Source: DATKWS01 sp035529435 (lineage in GTDB: Bacteria; Krumholzibacteriota; Krumholzibacteriia; Krumholzibacteriales; Krumholzibacteriaceae). Taken from it: 27,220 bases of DNA. Numbering within the stretch: position 1 is the first letter of the stretch; each line of letters starts with the position of its first letter. This document shows positions 14,823-24,400 of this stretch, one piece after another. The stretch is taken from the NCBI GenBank assembly GCA_035529435.1, contig DATKWS010000219.1, forward strand, positions 1 to 27,220, in the 5' to 3' direction. Made by a program: the position numbers and the translations under genes. The notes beneath the pieces are model-generated. The model saw nothing but the letters and a program-made list of their open reading frames with translations, was not told where the DNA came from and made no database searches.

Positions 14823-16424
14823 TCAATCCCCCTGCATCGGCCGGTACACCCGGTAATCGATGTCGGGGAAGATGTTGTCCCGGTTCTCGACCTCCTTGAG
14901 CCACTGCTCGTTGATCCGCTCCGCGAGGATGTCGTCGTAGAGCCGGTTGAACCGCGCGATATGATCCTTGGTTCGCTTGTGGGCGTATTCGACCATCGTG
15001 CCCGTCTTCATGATGAATGCCCAGTCGCTGCTCTGCGCGAGCAGCAGCTCGCGTGCCGCCTGGTTGAGGGCCCGCCGCAGGGCATCGTCGGCGTCGGGGA
15101 AACGGCCGGCCAGCTCCACCATGCGGTCGGCGATCATGTGGAGGTGGGGGTATATCCAATCGTTGCTTCCCTCGAGCCACACCTCGCTGTACCCCTTGTA
15201 TCCCCACGACGACATCGACGGGGCGATGATCTGGAGCTTGGGGTGCAGTTCGAGGTACTCCGACGGCGTGATGGAGCGGATCGTTTCCTGGTCGAAGTGG
15301 AGTTTTCTCAGGAGGAACTCGATCCAATCGGGCCCCTCGTACCACCAGTGACCGAACAGCTCCGCGTCGTACGGGGAGACGATGATCGGCTTGATCCCGA
15401 GAAAATCGTTGAGGTACTCGAGCTGCTTTTCCCGGTTGAACATGAAGTTCCCCGCGTGCTCGGCGGCCTTCTCGCGCGCGATCGCCGGCCGGTACGGCTC
15501 CTTCCGGTCGGACAGCCCCGTGATCCTGTAATACTTGATCCCCAGGTTGATGCGGTTCCCGTCGGCATGCAGGTACGGGCGAATGTAGTCGTAGTCGAGA
15601 TCGAATCCGACGTCACGGTAGAACTCCCGGTACGCGCAGTCCCCCGGGTATCCATCGCGCGCGCTCCAGACCTGCTTCGAGGATTCCATGTCCCGTCCGA
15701 ACGCGGCCACCGCGGAGGGGCAGTAGACCGGGGCGAAAACCCCGTACCGGGGGCGCGGCGAGCCGAAGAGGATGCCGTGGGTGTCGGTGAAGAAGTACCG
15801 TATCCCCGCCTCCTTGATGAGCTCGTCAATGCCGGGAACGTACCCGCATTCGGGCAGCCAGATGCCGCGCGGGGCTCTTCCCAGGTGCTTCTCGTAATGG
15901 TCCGCGGCGATGCGGATCTGCGCGCGGGTCGCCGTTCTGTTCAGCATGAGGGGCAGGAATCCGTGCGTCGCGCCGCACGTGATGATCTCCAGCTTGCCGA
16001 GGTCCTGGTACTGCTTGAATGCCGGCACGAGGCGGCTGTTGTACCGCTCGAGGAATATATGCCGCGCGCGCGAAAGCTTCCAGTGGTACATCAGCGCCAG
16101 CTCGTGGAACTCGGGCATCCAGCGCGTCCGCTCGATCTCCCTGCCGGCGAGATCGATCAGCTTGTTGAGGTGCCGGAGGTACCGGTACTGGAGCAGCGGG
16201 TCAGACAGCATGGACAGCAACGTCGGGGTGAGCGACAGCGTGAGGCGGAAGTCGACCCCATCCTCGATCAGGCGGTCGAAGGCCTCGATGAGGGGGATAT
16301 AGGTCTCGGTGAGGGCCTCGAAAAACCAGTCCTCCTCGAGGAACTCGTCGTATTCGGGGTGCCGCACGTAGGGCAGGTGCGCGTGGAGCACGAGAGAAAG
16401 ATATCCCTTCTCCTTATCCATCAT
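14823..16424 (-). CDS. GH57 1,4-alpha-glucan branching enzyme-like protein (DUF1957 C-terminus), 533 aa
   Basis: The start is one of two adjacent ATGs (16424 or 16421); the ribosome-binding site is weak and the frame is open upstream to 16505. GH57 motifs are complete: HAHLPYVRHPE (14-24), LEIITCGATHGF (145-156), GIWLPECGY with nucleophile Glu192, SPYDAELFGHWWYEGP with acid/base Asp353, and SSWGYKGYSEVWLEGSNDW near 430. The C-terminal helical part (QAARELLLAQSSDWAFIMKTGTM) is the domain known as DUF1957, typical of GH57 branching enzymes, which introduce alpha-1,6 branches into glycogen-like glucans. Length and motif spacing fit that family well. It is cytoplasmic and lies between the DUF4912 gene and the second GH57 gene on the minus strand. 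Confidence 0.92.
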   Translation of the reverse strand: MMDKEKGYLSLVLHAHLPYVRHPEYDEFLEEDWFFEALTETYIPLIEAFDRLIEDGVDFRLTLSLTPTLLSMLSDPLLQYRYLRHLNKLIDLAGREIERTRWMPEFHELALMYHWKLSRARHIFLERYNSRLVPAFKQYQDLGKLEIITCGATHGFLPLMLNRTATRAQIRIAADHYEKHLGRAPRGIWLPECGYVPGIDELIKEAGIRYFFTDTHGILFGSPRPRYGVFAPVYCPSAVAAFGRDMESSKQVWSARDGYPGDCAYREFYRDVGFDLDYDYIRPYLHADGNRINLGIKYYRITGLSDRKEPYRPAIAREKAAEHAGNFMFNREKQLEYLNDFLGIKPIIVSPYDAELFGHWWYEGPDWIEFLLRKLHFDQETIRSITPSEYLELHPKLQIIAPSMSSWGYKGYSEVWLEGSNDWIYPHLHMIADRMVELAGRFPDADDALRRALNQAARELLLAQSSDWAFIMKTGTMVEYAHKRTKDHIARFNRLYDDILAERINEQWLKEVENRDNIFPDIDYRVYRPMQGD

Positions 16425-16511
16425 TGTTACACCGTTTCTTTGTAGGCCTGCCCTCTGCGGTCCATCGGGGCGCCAGGCCGGATGCCGGTGATCGGCCGGC
16501 GGCACGATCGC

Positions 16512-17816
16512 TCATCGCACCACCGGTTCTTTCTCCTCGGATTTCTTTCGAACTGCCGTCTCTATGGTTCGCTCCTCGACCTGGTCGGCCGAGACGGCCG
16601 TTACGGGAATATCGATCTTACCGTCGGGCAGGGCGAAGCGCAGCGAGAACGTGCCGTCGCCGCGGAGCGGTATCTCCTTGCCCTGGATCGTCAAGCGCGC
16701 GTCGGGCTCGGTGGCGCCGTAGAGGATCAGCTCCGTGGCGATCCACAGGCGGAACCCGCGCTCCCGCTCCTCCTCCCGCATCGCGCCGCTGCCGAAGCTC
16801 GATACGGCCCCGGAGGATATCTCCTCGAGGAGCCGTTTCTCGAGGAGGGCGCGGAGCTCCTCCGAGCTCGCCTGCACGTCGTACCCGCCGGAGGCGGCGA
16901 ATATCTTCTCGAACACCTCGTCGGGAATCATCCACCGGTCGTCGACCACGTCGCTCATGCTCTTGCGGGGCGTCTTCACCACGTTCGAAACCGCCACCTG
17001 CACGAACGTCCCGTCGGGACCCAGCGCACCGATCGCGATCTGGTAGCTCCGATCGGGCTGCACGCTGATGTACCAGTTGCGCGCCTCGGTGGTGAGCGTA
17101 ATATCGAAATGGCTCTGCGGATCTGAATCAACATCGATAACGCGGAGGATCATGCTGCAGCGCGGCCACGTATCGCCGAAATGCGACTCGAGCTCACGGT
17201 ACCGGCCGGCGGTCACTTCCCAGTACGTGAAGACCCAGTGCGGATCGCGCACCATCGCAACGATCCGGTCAATGCCGTATCCACCGGGCACCTCCATCGA
17301 TTCGACCGGGGGCATCGCGGCCTCCTCGGCGCCGAGGTAGTACTTGCTGGCAACGGCCTTCTGGCGGATCGTTGCACCGTTCAGCTTCTTTTCGCGGGAG
17401 GCCCGGGGCTCCGCGGGCGCTTTCCCGCGCGCGGCACGTCCGGCGGCCGCTTCCCCGTGGGGTTCACCCGCTGCACGTTTCGCGGGTCCGGCGGGCCGGG
17501 CGGCCCGTTTCGGGGCCGCGGGAGCGGCACCTTTCTTTTTCGCCGCCGCCGCTTCGGCCGCTTTTCTCTTCGGTGGAGCCTTCGCGCGGCTCGAACCGCC
17601 GCCCTTCGCGCCGGCCGTGCCTCCGGCCTTACGTGATGTCCCGGCCGGTCTCGCCTTCCCGCCGCCCTTCTGTAATCTCGTCTTTGCTTGTTCCAGCTGT
17701 ACGAGCCGGTCGACGATCTCCGTCTTGAGCATGTCGACGGTGACCTTCAGCTTCTTGGACTTGGCCAGCTTCAGCAGCTCATCCTTCTTCATCCTGTTCA
17801 GTTCGGCCTTTTTCAT
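16512..17816 (-). CDS. DUF4912 domain protein with N-terminal SAP/Rho-N-like helix and Ala/Lys-rich linker, 434 aa
   Basis: ATG 17816 follows AGAGGTG. Residues 1-45 (MKKAELNRMKKDELLKLAK...) resemble the SAP-like or Rho N-terminal helical motif, often nucleic-acid-binding. Residues 50-160 are a low-complexity Ala/Lys/Gly/Pro linker. From about 165 the DUF4912 domain begins, with DRIVAMVRDPHWVFTYWEVT, RCSMILRVIDV and NWYISVQPDRSYQIAIGALGPDG, a beta-sandwich pattern resembling carbohydrate-binding and glucan-branching-enzyme N-terminal modules. The function is not established. Occurrence directly upstream of two GH57 genes, with 87 bases before the first, supports a role with alpha-glucan enzymes. 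It is the first gene of the minus-strand operon ending in ligA. Confidence 0.88.
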   Translation of the reverse strand: MKKAELNRMKKDELLKLAKSKKLKVTVDMLKTEIVDRLVQLEQAKTRLQKGGGKARPAGTSRKAGGTAGAKGGGSSRAKAPPKRKAAEAAAAKKKGAAPAAPKRAARPAGPAKRAAGEPHGEAAAGRAARGKAPAEPRASREKKLNGATIRQKAVASKYYLGAEEAAMPPVESMEVPGGYGIDRIVAMVRDPHWVFTYWEVTAGRYRELESHFGDTWPRCSMILRVIDVDSDPQSHFDITLTTEARNWYISVQPDRSYQIAIGALGPDGTFVQVAVSNVVKTPRKSMSDVVDDRWMIPDEVFEKIFAASGGYDVQASSEELRALLEKRLLEEISSGAVSSFGSGAMREEERERGFRLWIATELILYGATEPDARLTIQGKEIPLRGDGTFSLRFALPDGKIDIPVTAVSADQVEERTIETAVRKKSEEKEPVVR

Positions 17817-17977
17817 GCCGTTTCACCTCTTTTCCCCGCAAACGGGGTATTTCGATTTCCTCTGGGATCTCTTGAGGATGCGGAGCAACACAATGCTGTC
17901 AGATCCGGTTCCCGGGATACGCGCAGAAAATAAGAGAATGGTAACTTCGCCGCATCACGTTCGCTCCCGTTTCATCA

Positions 17978-18005
17978 AAAATATCGCGTACCGCACTGTT
18001 GTCAA
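17978..18005 (-). promoter_or_regulatory. Probable promoter of the DUF4912-GH57-GH57-ligA operon
   Basis: On the minus strand TTGACA (18000-18005) is followed after 16 nt by TATTTT (17978-17983). The predicted transcript would start about 150 bases before the DUF4912 ATG. It is the best -35 match found on the minus strand of the divergent intergenic region 17817-18304. Confidence 0.5.
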
Positions 18006-18054
18006 GACTAAAGAACGCAGCGTATCGGGGGACCCGGTCAAGCGCCGCACCTTC

Positions 18055-18066
18055 ATGGTACACCAT
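18055..18066. repeat. Short dyad ATGGT-AC-ACCAT, partly repeated
   Basis: A perfect 5-bp inverted repeat is followed directly by a second ATGGTAC, giving two direct copies of ATGGTAC 10 bp apart (18055-18061 and 18065-18071). It lies 15 bases before the plus-strand -35 box and between the two divergent promoters. It could be an operator; chance is not excluded. Confidence 0.3.
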
Positions 18067-18081
18067 GGTACATCAATTCCT

Positions 18082-18110
18082 TTGAAAAAGATAACAATTT
18101 ATGATACAAT
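18082..18110 (+). promoter_or_regulatory. Strong sigma70-type promoter upstream of the T9SS substrate genes
   Basis: TTGAAA (18082-18087), an exact 17-nt spacer and TACAAT (18105-18110) make the best promoter in the window. Transcription should begin near 18117, about 190 bases before the ATG of the large secreted protein. An ORF begins at exactly that position (18117). Confidence 0.7.
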
Positions 18111-18116
18111 GACTTC

Positions 18117-18269
18117 ATGGCTCAGCCGGTGGATGCGCTGGAGAGGCGTTACCGGGCATTCGGATTGCCGGAAGCATTTCTACAACACGAAAAACTCCCC
18201 CGTGCTTTTGGTGAAGAATGGAGTTGCCCCCGAGCTTGGCGAACGGCGATCCAGCGCGGACAGGAATAA
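18117..18269 (+). CDS. Possible leaderless small ORF, 50 aa
   Basis: ATG 18117 lies six bases after the -10 box, where the transcript itself should start, so it would be a leaderless message. The 50-codon product (MAQPVDALERRYRAFGLPEA at its start) is charged, with no signal peptide and a single Cys near residue 37. Its third-position GC is about one half, clearly below the neighbouring genes, which argues against a long-conserved gene of this genome. It may be real, a remnant, or just untranslated leader of the downstream gene. Confidence 0.3.
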   Translation: MAQPVDALERRYRAFGLPEAFLQHEKLPRAFGEEWSCPRAWRTAIQRGQE

Positions 18270-18304
18270 GTGTACGCCCCGGGGCGGTTACGGGGGGATT
18301 CTTC

Positions 18305-21300
18305 ATGCGACACGCACTCGCTCTCATTCTCGCATGTACCCTGCTCGGTGCGGTATTCGCCGATGCGCCGGCGCGTGAGGCGCGCCGTACCGACTACCGT
18401 ATCCTGCGGAATTGGACGCACGACGAATTCGCGGCGGAGGATGTGGAGATACCCGAATACCTCGTGCCGCAGCTGTTCACGAGCAGCACGATCGACACCT
18501 ACACCATCGTCTACTTCGATTTCGAGTTCAGGAACTGGCAGGGATGGACGTCTATCGATCAGACCGCCGTCCCCGACACCTTCTGGCACGTCGAGGATTA
18601 CGCGGAGCCCGGGCTCGCCGGCCTGCCGGGCCCGGTGGAAGGAACGAAGTCCGCCTGGTGCGGTGCACCGCCGGGGCCGTTTGAATATATGTGTCTCTGG
18701 GTGGCCGCGCCGGGGTACGGAAACTCCTGGGACCAGCGTCTCGTCACCGATCCCGTCTACTTCAACGGTTTTCTGCGGCTCTCGTATCATGGACGTTTCG
18801 ACTCGGAGCCGGGGTGTGACCGGACCACCGTGGAATACGATGTCGGCGGCGGCAACTGGGTGGAATTCGCTGAGTACGACGGGCTCCTGGACACGGTGGC
18901 CGTGCACGACCTGCACCTCTCGCAGTACGCGACGAAGTTGCGGTTCCATTTCACATCGGACGGCGCATGGAGTGACCAGGATGGGCTCTGGGCCGGCAAT
19001 GGCGCCGCGCACATCGACAGCATCACGATCGAGGATGAGACGGGCGTCCTCGACTACGAGGATTTCGAATCCGCCGCGGATAATGCCTTTCGGAGCGGTA
19101 CCTGGCATGCCGATGTGCAGGAAGGATTCGGTATCTATGCGAAGCTCCGCGGGGGACTCGAGGATGAGGATCCGTGCAATTTCAACTTCACCTCGCAGAT
19201 CGTTTTTTACGACCAGGAGAACTGGGCGGGGCCGGAATTCGGGCAGCCCGTCACGCCGTTCTGCAAGGGGGCCGGCGGGATAGAGGCGCCCTGCCAGAAC
19301 GAGGTGGTCCTCTCGCCGCCGATAGACATCAACCGGTACTCGACGAACCGTGACGAGTACCAGGATGCGGCAATACCGTCGGGGGCGTTGCCGGGGCTGG
19401 GAGGGATACTGCTCGGATTCACCCTCTACAGCGATCTGCCGTACGTGAACCTCGTCGGGTACAACTGGCGGGTCAGGACGATCAAAAACGGATGCCCCGG
19501 CTCATGGGGGGACCGGGGATACATCAATATGGGATCCACCCATGACTACCAGTTCGTGGCGAACCCGATCGGCGACCTGGTCAAGGGGGACACGATACAG
19601 GTGGGATTAATGGTCGTGGACATGTGTGATGTCTGGTATCAGGTCTATGGGAACTGCGCCGCGCATACCTCGGCGCCGTACTTCGATAATGTGTACGTCA
19701 AGCGCTACAGCCAGGTCGGACCTCAGTGGAGCTACCGCGACCTCGATCTCTTCCAGGATAACTTCCCCGAGCAGGAATTCTATCTGGAGAGCTGGGTTCG
19801 CGCCGATGCGGCCAACGATCTCCGGCCCAACGACGATCCGGTGATCGATCCGGGCGATTCGATCGTCGTCGACTGCGATTCGCCCCTCGGCGGCGGGATC
19901 GACACGACGGCGGCCGGCCGGCCGCAGGTCTTCCTGCATGCACGATGCCATTACATCGGCAACCCGCTGAATCCAAAGCCGGATCTCTTCGGAGCGAGCC
20001 TCGAGGGGACGTACGGCACGTACGACAGCGACGACGGGAGCGAGTGGACCGTTCTCCAGTGCGACCATGCCCGCACCGGTGCCGGGAACATCGCACCCGG
20101 CAGGTACATGGTCGATCTGAACGACTCCCTCTTCACCCGGGGGTACCGGATCGATTACTATTTTTCCGCGTACGATCATGCCGGCCACCGTTCGACGCTT
20201 CCGAGATACGCCGAGACCAAGGAGCTCTTTTTCGAATGGACCTGCCTCCCGACGCTGGCCTCCGACGTGCTCTACGTCGACGATTTCCACGGCCGGGGGA
20301 CGATGGACGGGATTGCACAGCATTACTGGGAGTCGGCCTTCGGCCACTGCGTGCCCCCCGGCAACCGGCCGGACCGCTACGATGTCAACCAGCCCTCGTC
20401 CGGTGTCTCGAACGGCCCGGGAAGCCGCGCCAAAATTTATCAAATGACGCTCGCCTACAGGACCGTGATATGGGACTCGGGAAATCTCTCCGAATGCACG
20501 ATATCGGAGGGAACGACATACAGCGACAAGAGTAACGATGCGGAGATGCTCATCTATTGGATGGAATGGGCCCCGCACAACTGTGGACTCTGGGTGTGCG
20601 GTGATGATGTCGCGACGGATCTCGCCGGCGCGACATCGCCGGGCGCCCTGGAATTGCTCTCGGTTTACTGCGGTGTCAGCCAGGTGCACGACAGCTATTT
20701 CGAAATGACCGGCGGGCTCTCGGGCGGCGGCGGGATCGTGAGCCCGCTCGTCAGGGCCTGCGGGCAACCGTACAATCCGCTGTGGCACGGCACGTGGGGC
20801 GATTCGTTGTATGCATTCGGCGGCTGTCCGGTCATCAACGACTTCGACGTGCTCGAAAAGACCGGTAACGGAGAGTACGCCCTGCGGTATCCCGATTACG
20901 GCGGGGAGCCGTACTACGCGGGGATTCTGGTCCCCGATCTGGTGAATGACGGCGGCTACAGCGTGCGCACGATGTGGTTCGGATTCAGCCTGATGTACCT
21001 CCGCGACGTGGAGCCGGGGAGCCCCATCATGCGCAGCCATGTGTTCAACGACGTCTTCCAGTGGTTCTGGAATGCTCTAAATGTCATCATCGGCGAAGAA
21101 GAAATCCCCGCCGCGAACAGCCTCGCGCAGAACTACCCCAACCCCTTCAACCCCGCGACGACGATCCACTTCGGCGTGCGGGAGAAGGGGCGGGTGACGC
21201 TGCGCGTGTACGACGTGGCAGGGCGGCTCGTGCGTACACTCGTCGACGAGGTGCGTGACGCCGGCGCATACCGCGAGGTGTGGGACGGCACCAACAACCG

Positions 21301-21388
21301 CGGCTCCGTGGTCGCGAGCGGCGTCTATTTCTACCGGATCAGCGCAAAGGAGTTCGAGCAGACGAGAAAGATGGTGCTCTTGAGATAA
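18305..21388 (+). CDS. Large secreted protein with T9SS sorting domain, paralog A, 1,027 aa
   Basis: The start is ATG 18305, after a GGGGGG ribosome-binding site; the upstream in-frame extension lacks signal-peptide sense. The signal peptide is MRHALALILACTLLGAVFADA. Residues 65-300 are beta-rich (FEFRNWQGWTSIDQT, SAWCGAPPG, YGNSWDQRLVTDPVYF), resembling MAM/jelly-roll modules of secreted bacterial proteins. A second beta region covers about 300-640. Around 653-760, VLYVDDFHG, RYDVNQPSSGVSNGPGS, TVIWDSGNLSECT and GLWVCGDD resemble the Rossmann-like segment seen in many T9SS-tailed proteins. The last ~90 residues (NSLAQNYPNPFNP to KMVLLR) are the T9SS sorting domain. The enzyme activity, if any, is unknown. 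It is probably outer-surface or released, and is followed after 109 bases by a close paralog. Confidence 0.85.
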   Translation: MRHALALILACTLLGAVFADAPAREARRTDYRILRNWTHDEFAAEDVEIPEYLVPQLFTSSTIDTYTIVYFDFEFRNWQGWTSIDQTAVPDTFWHVEDYAEPGLAGLPGPVEGTKSAWCGAPPGPFEYMCLWVAAPGYGNSWDQRLVTDPVYFNGFLRLSYHGRFDSEPGCDRTTVEYDVGGGNWVEFAEYDGLLDTVAVHDLHLSQYATKLRFHFTSDGAWSDQDGLWAGNGAAHIDSITIEDETGVLDYEDFESAADNAFRSGTWHADVQEGFGIYAKLRGGLEDEDPCNFNFTSQIVFYDQENWAGPEFGQPVTPFCKGAGGIEAPCQNEVVLSPPIDINRYSTNRDEYQDAAIPSGALPGLGGILLGFTLYSDLPYVNLVGYNWRVRTIKNGCPGSWGDRGYINMGSTHDYQFVANPIGDLVKGDTIQVGLMVVDMCDVWYQVYGNCAAHTSAPYFDNVYVKRYSQVGPQWSYRDLDLFQDNFPEQEFYLESWVRADAANDLRPNDDPVIDPGDSIVVDCDSPLGGGIDTTAAGRPQVFLHARCHYIGNPLNPKPDLFGASLEGTYGTYDSDDGSEWTVLQCDHARTGAGNIAPGRYMVDLNDSLFTRGYRIDYYFSAYDHAGHRSTLPRYAETKELFFEWTCLPTLASDVLYVDDFHGRGTMDGIAQHYWESAFGHCVPPGNRPDRYDVNQPSSGVSNGPGSRAKIYQMTLAYRTVIWDSGNLSECTISEGTTYSDKSNDAEMLIYWMEWAPHNCGLWVCGDDVATDLAGATSPGALELLSVYCGVSQVHDSYFEMTGGLSGGGGIVSPLVRACGQPYNPLWHGTWGDSLYAFGGCPVINDFDVLEKTGNGEYALRYPDYGGEPYYAGILVPDLVNDGGYSVRTMWFGFSLMYLRDVEPGSPIMRSHVFNDVFQWFWNALNVIIGEEEIPAANSLAQNYPNPFNPATTIHFGVREKGRVTLRVYDVAGRLVRTLVDEVRDAGAYREVWDGTNNRGSVVASGVYFYRISAKEFEQTRKMVLLR

Positions 21389-21497
21389 GATTGGCCTCAT
21401 CCGTTACCGGGCACATCTGGAGGTGCGTCGTGGTGCGAACGGATCCCGCGCGACCCGTTGCCGCGGGGATGAACCATTCTCAAAAAGAGAGGTGCCG

Positions 21498-24400
21498 ATG
21501 AGACGATGTGTGAAGGTGGTCCTTCTGTTCTGCCTGGTTCTCGCCCTCGCCCATAGTGCCGCCCCGAAGGAAACGCGACAATCACGGCCGATATTCGAGC
21601 GGTCCTGGTCGCCCGGGATGTTTGCTCAACAGGATGCCGGGATTCTCCCCCTCGCGGATGTGGACGGGAGGTTCACCGCCGCGCAGGTCGACACCTACGT
21701 GATCGTGCACTACGATTTCGAGCCGCGTAGCTGGCAGGGATGGACACGCGCCGACAATACCGCCGAGATCGATACATTCTGGCACGTCGAGGACTACGCG
21801 GAGCCCGGGCTCACCGGGCTGCCGGGGCCGCTCGAGGGTGCACAATCCGCCTGGTGCGGGGCGCCGCCGGGCGATGACGAATATATGTGCGCTTGGGGAT
21901 CGGCACCGGGCTATGGGAACAACTGGGATCAGCGCCTCGTGAGTGAACCGATATGGTTCACGGGGCTCCTCACATTTTCATACCGGCTCTCCATCGACAC
22001 GGAGCCCGGGTACGACCGGGTGTATGTCGAATACGACGGCGGTGGCGCGTGGAACGAGATCGCGCGGTACGAAGGCCTTCTCGATACACTCGCCACGCAC
22101 GGGATATATGTGCCGAAGGCCGTCACCAAGCTGCGTTTCCGTTTCGTCTCCGACGTTGCATGGAGCGACGAGGACGGTCATTTCGACTCGGACGGCGCGG
22201 CGCACCTCGACAACGTCATGATCGGCGATGAAGGCGGCACGATCGATTACGAAGATTTCGAGTCGGCCGCGGACGGCGACCGCGCGGCGGGCATCTGGCG
22301 GGCCGGCGTGAAGGAGCCGTTCGGCCTCTATTCGGGGCTCGACATGGGATTTCTCGACAAGGATCCGTGCAACAAGAACATCCGCACGCAGGCCGCATTC
22401 TTCTACGGCTCAACATACCCGAGCGTGGACTACCCCGCGCTCTACGAGACGCCGCACTCCCGGACCGACGAATTCGGCCATCCGCTCAATCAGGACGAGA
22501 TGATCGTCTCGCCGGCCGTCGACATGACGAAGTACTCGACCACCGGTGACCGGTACCAGGATTCCGATATACCGGCGGGAGTGCTGCCGCACCTCGGCGG
22601 CGCGAAGCTGAAGTTTACCGTCTACCGCGACATGCCGCTCAATCCCCTGAGCAGATTTCACAGCCGGTTCTACTTCTGGCGGGTCCGCAGCGTTGTGGCC
22701 GGTTGCCCCGGGGAGTGGCTCAACCGTTACATCCTCTACTACGGCGACGAGAAGGCGTACATAGTTACGGAGGAGGAGATCGGGGACCTCGTGGGGAGTG
22801 ATCCGATACAGGTGGGCCTCGGCATCGTCGACCTCTGCGACCCGTGGTACGGGGGGTGTTCGTACAATCCGACCCCCTGGTTCGACAACGTCCGCGTCGA
22901 GCGGTATGTGACGACCGGCCCGCAGTGGACGTACCGCGACGTTGACCTATTCCAGGACAACTTTCCCGGTGTGGAGTTCGATCTCCAGAGCTACGTGCGC
23001 GCCGATGCGGCGATCGACCTCCGTCCCCTCGATGAACAGGAGATCGATCCGGGGGATTCCGTCGTCGTCGGATGCGCATCGAACCTCACCGGTGGAATTC
23101 GCGAGAATGTCAACGGCCCCGAGGTCTACATGCACGTGCGGTGCGGCTACATCGGTGTCGAAACGAAGCCGGATCTCTACGGTCCTGCACTCGAGGGCAC
23201 GTACGGCACATACGTGGGGGACGATGGCGTGTGGACGGTCATACAGGGCGAGCCGGCGCGCACGCCGGAGGGGGATGCCGTGCCCGACCGGTACATGTTC
23301 GATCTCAACGATTCGCTCCTCACTCGGGGGTACCGGATCGATTACTACTTCAAGGCGTTCGATCTCGCCGACGAGGCATCGACACTGCCGACCCGCGCGG
23401 AGACCGAGGATATCTTTTTCGAGTTCACCTGCCTCCCGACACTGAACTCGGATATCCTCTACGTTGACGATTACCACGGGATCGGGTCGCCGGACGGGAT
23501 TCCGCAGCAGTACTGGGAATCGGTCATGGGGCATTGCGTGCCGTCGGATACCCCGTTCGATCGCTACGACGTGAACGGTCCGTCTTCCTGCGTCTCGAAC
23601 GGTCCGGGGAGCCGGGCGAAGAATTTCCAAATGACGACCGCGTACCTCACCGTGATCTGGGACTCGGGGGACCTCCGGCAATGCACGATTTCGGAGGGAA
23701 CGACGTACAGCGACAAGAGCAATGACGCACAGCTTCTCGTCGACTGGATGGAGTTCTCGTATCACCGGGTGGGACTGTGGGTGTGTGGGGATGATGTGGC
23801 GGCCGATCTCGACGCGGCACCGGGCGTTGTAGCGCTCACCCTGCTTTCGACGTACTGTGGAGTTCGATTCGAAGGGGACAGCTACTACGACCTCGGCGGC
23901 ATCGTCTCGCCGCTCGTCGAGGCCGACTCGAGCGCCGACAATCCACTCTGGCACACAACGCGGGGCGATTCGTTCTACGTCCACGGCGGCTGTCCCGTGT
24001 TCAACCGCTTCGACTACCTGGAGAAGGCGGGCCCTGATTATGGTTACTATGCGCTCCGGTATCCCGATGTGGGCGGGCAACCGTACTATGCCGGTATATA
24101 TAACGAGGGCACCAACGACGGCGGCTACGACATTCGAACGATGTGGTTCGGCTTCAGCTTCATGTACCTGCGGGAGGCCACCCGCGAATTCCCACTCATG
24201 CGGGATATGGTGGCCCTGGATGTGCTCGAATGGATGAATCACGCTCTGGGCGATCCATTCGATGTGGGTGATATTCCCGCGGTGAACAGCCTCGCGCAGA
24301 ATCACCCGAATCCCTTCAACCCGACGACGACGATTTCCTTCGGCCTGAGGGAGCGGGGGGCGGTGTCGCTGAAGATCTACGACGCCGCGGGTCGTCTCGT

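Noticed and set aside
13214..16445. Long plus-strand open frames of 494 and 561 codons opposite the two GH57 genes
   Set aside because: Their sequences are Arg/Glu/Val-rich without domains, and both overlap genes with complete catalytic motifs. High GC leaves few stops on the opposite strand.
19607..24305. Long minus-strand frames of 477 and 452 codons opposite the two T9SS proteins
   Set aside because: The two frames resemble each other only because the plus-strand genes are paralogs. No start signals or motifs were seen.
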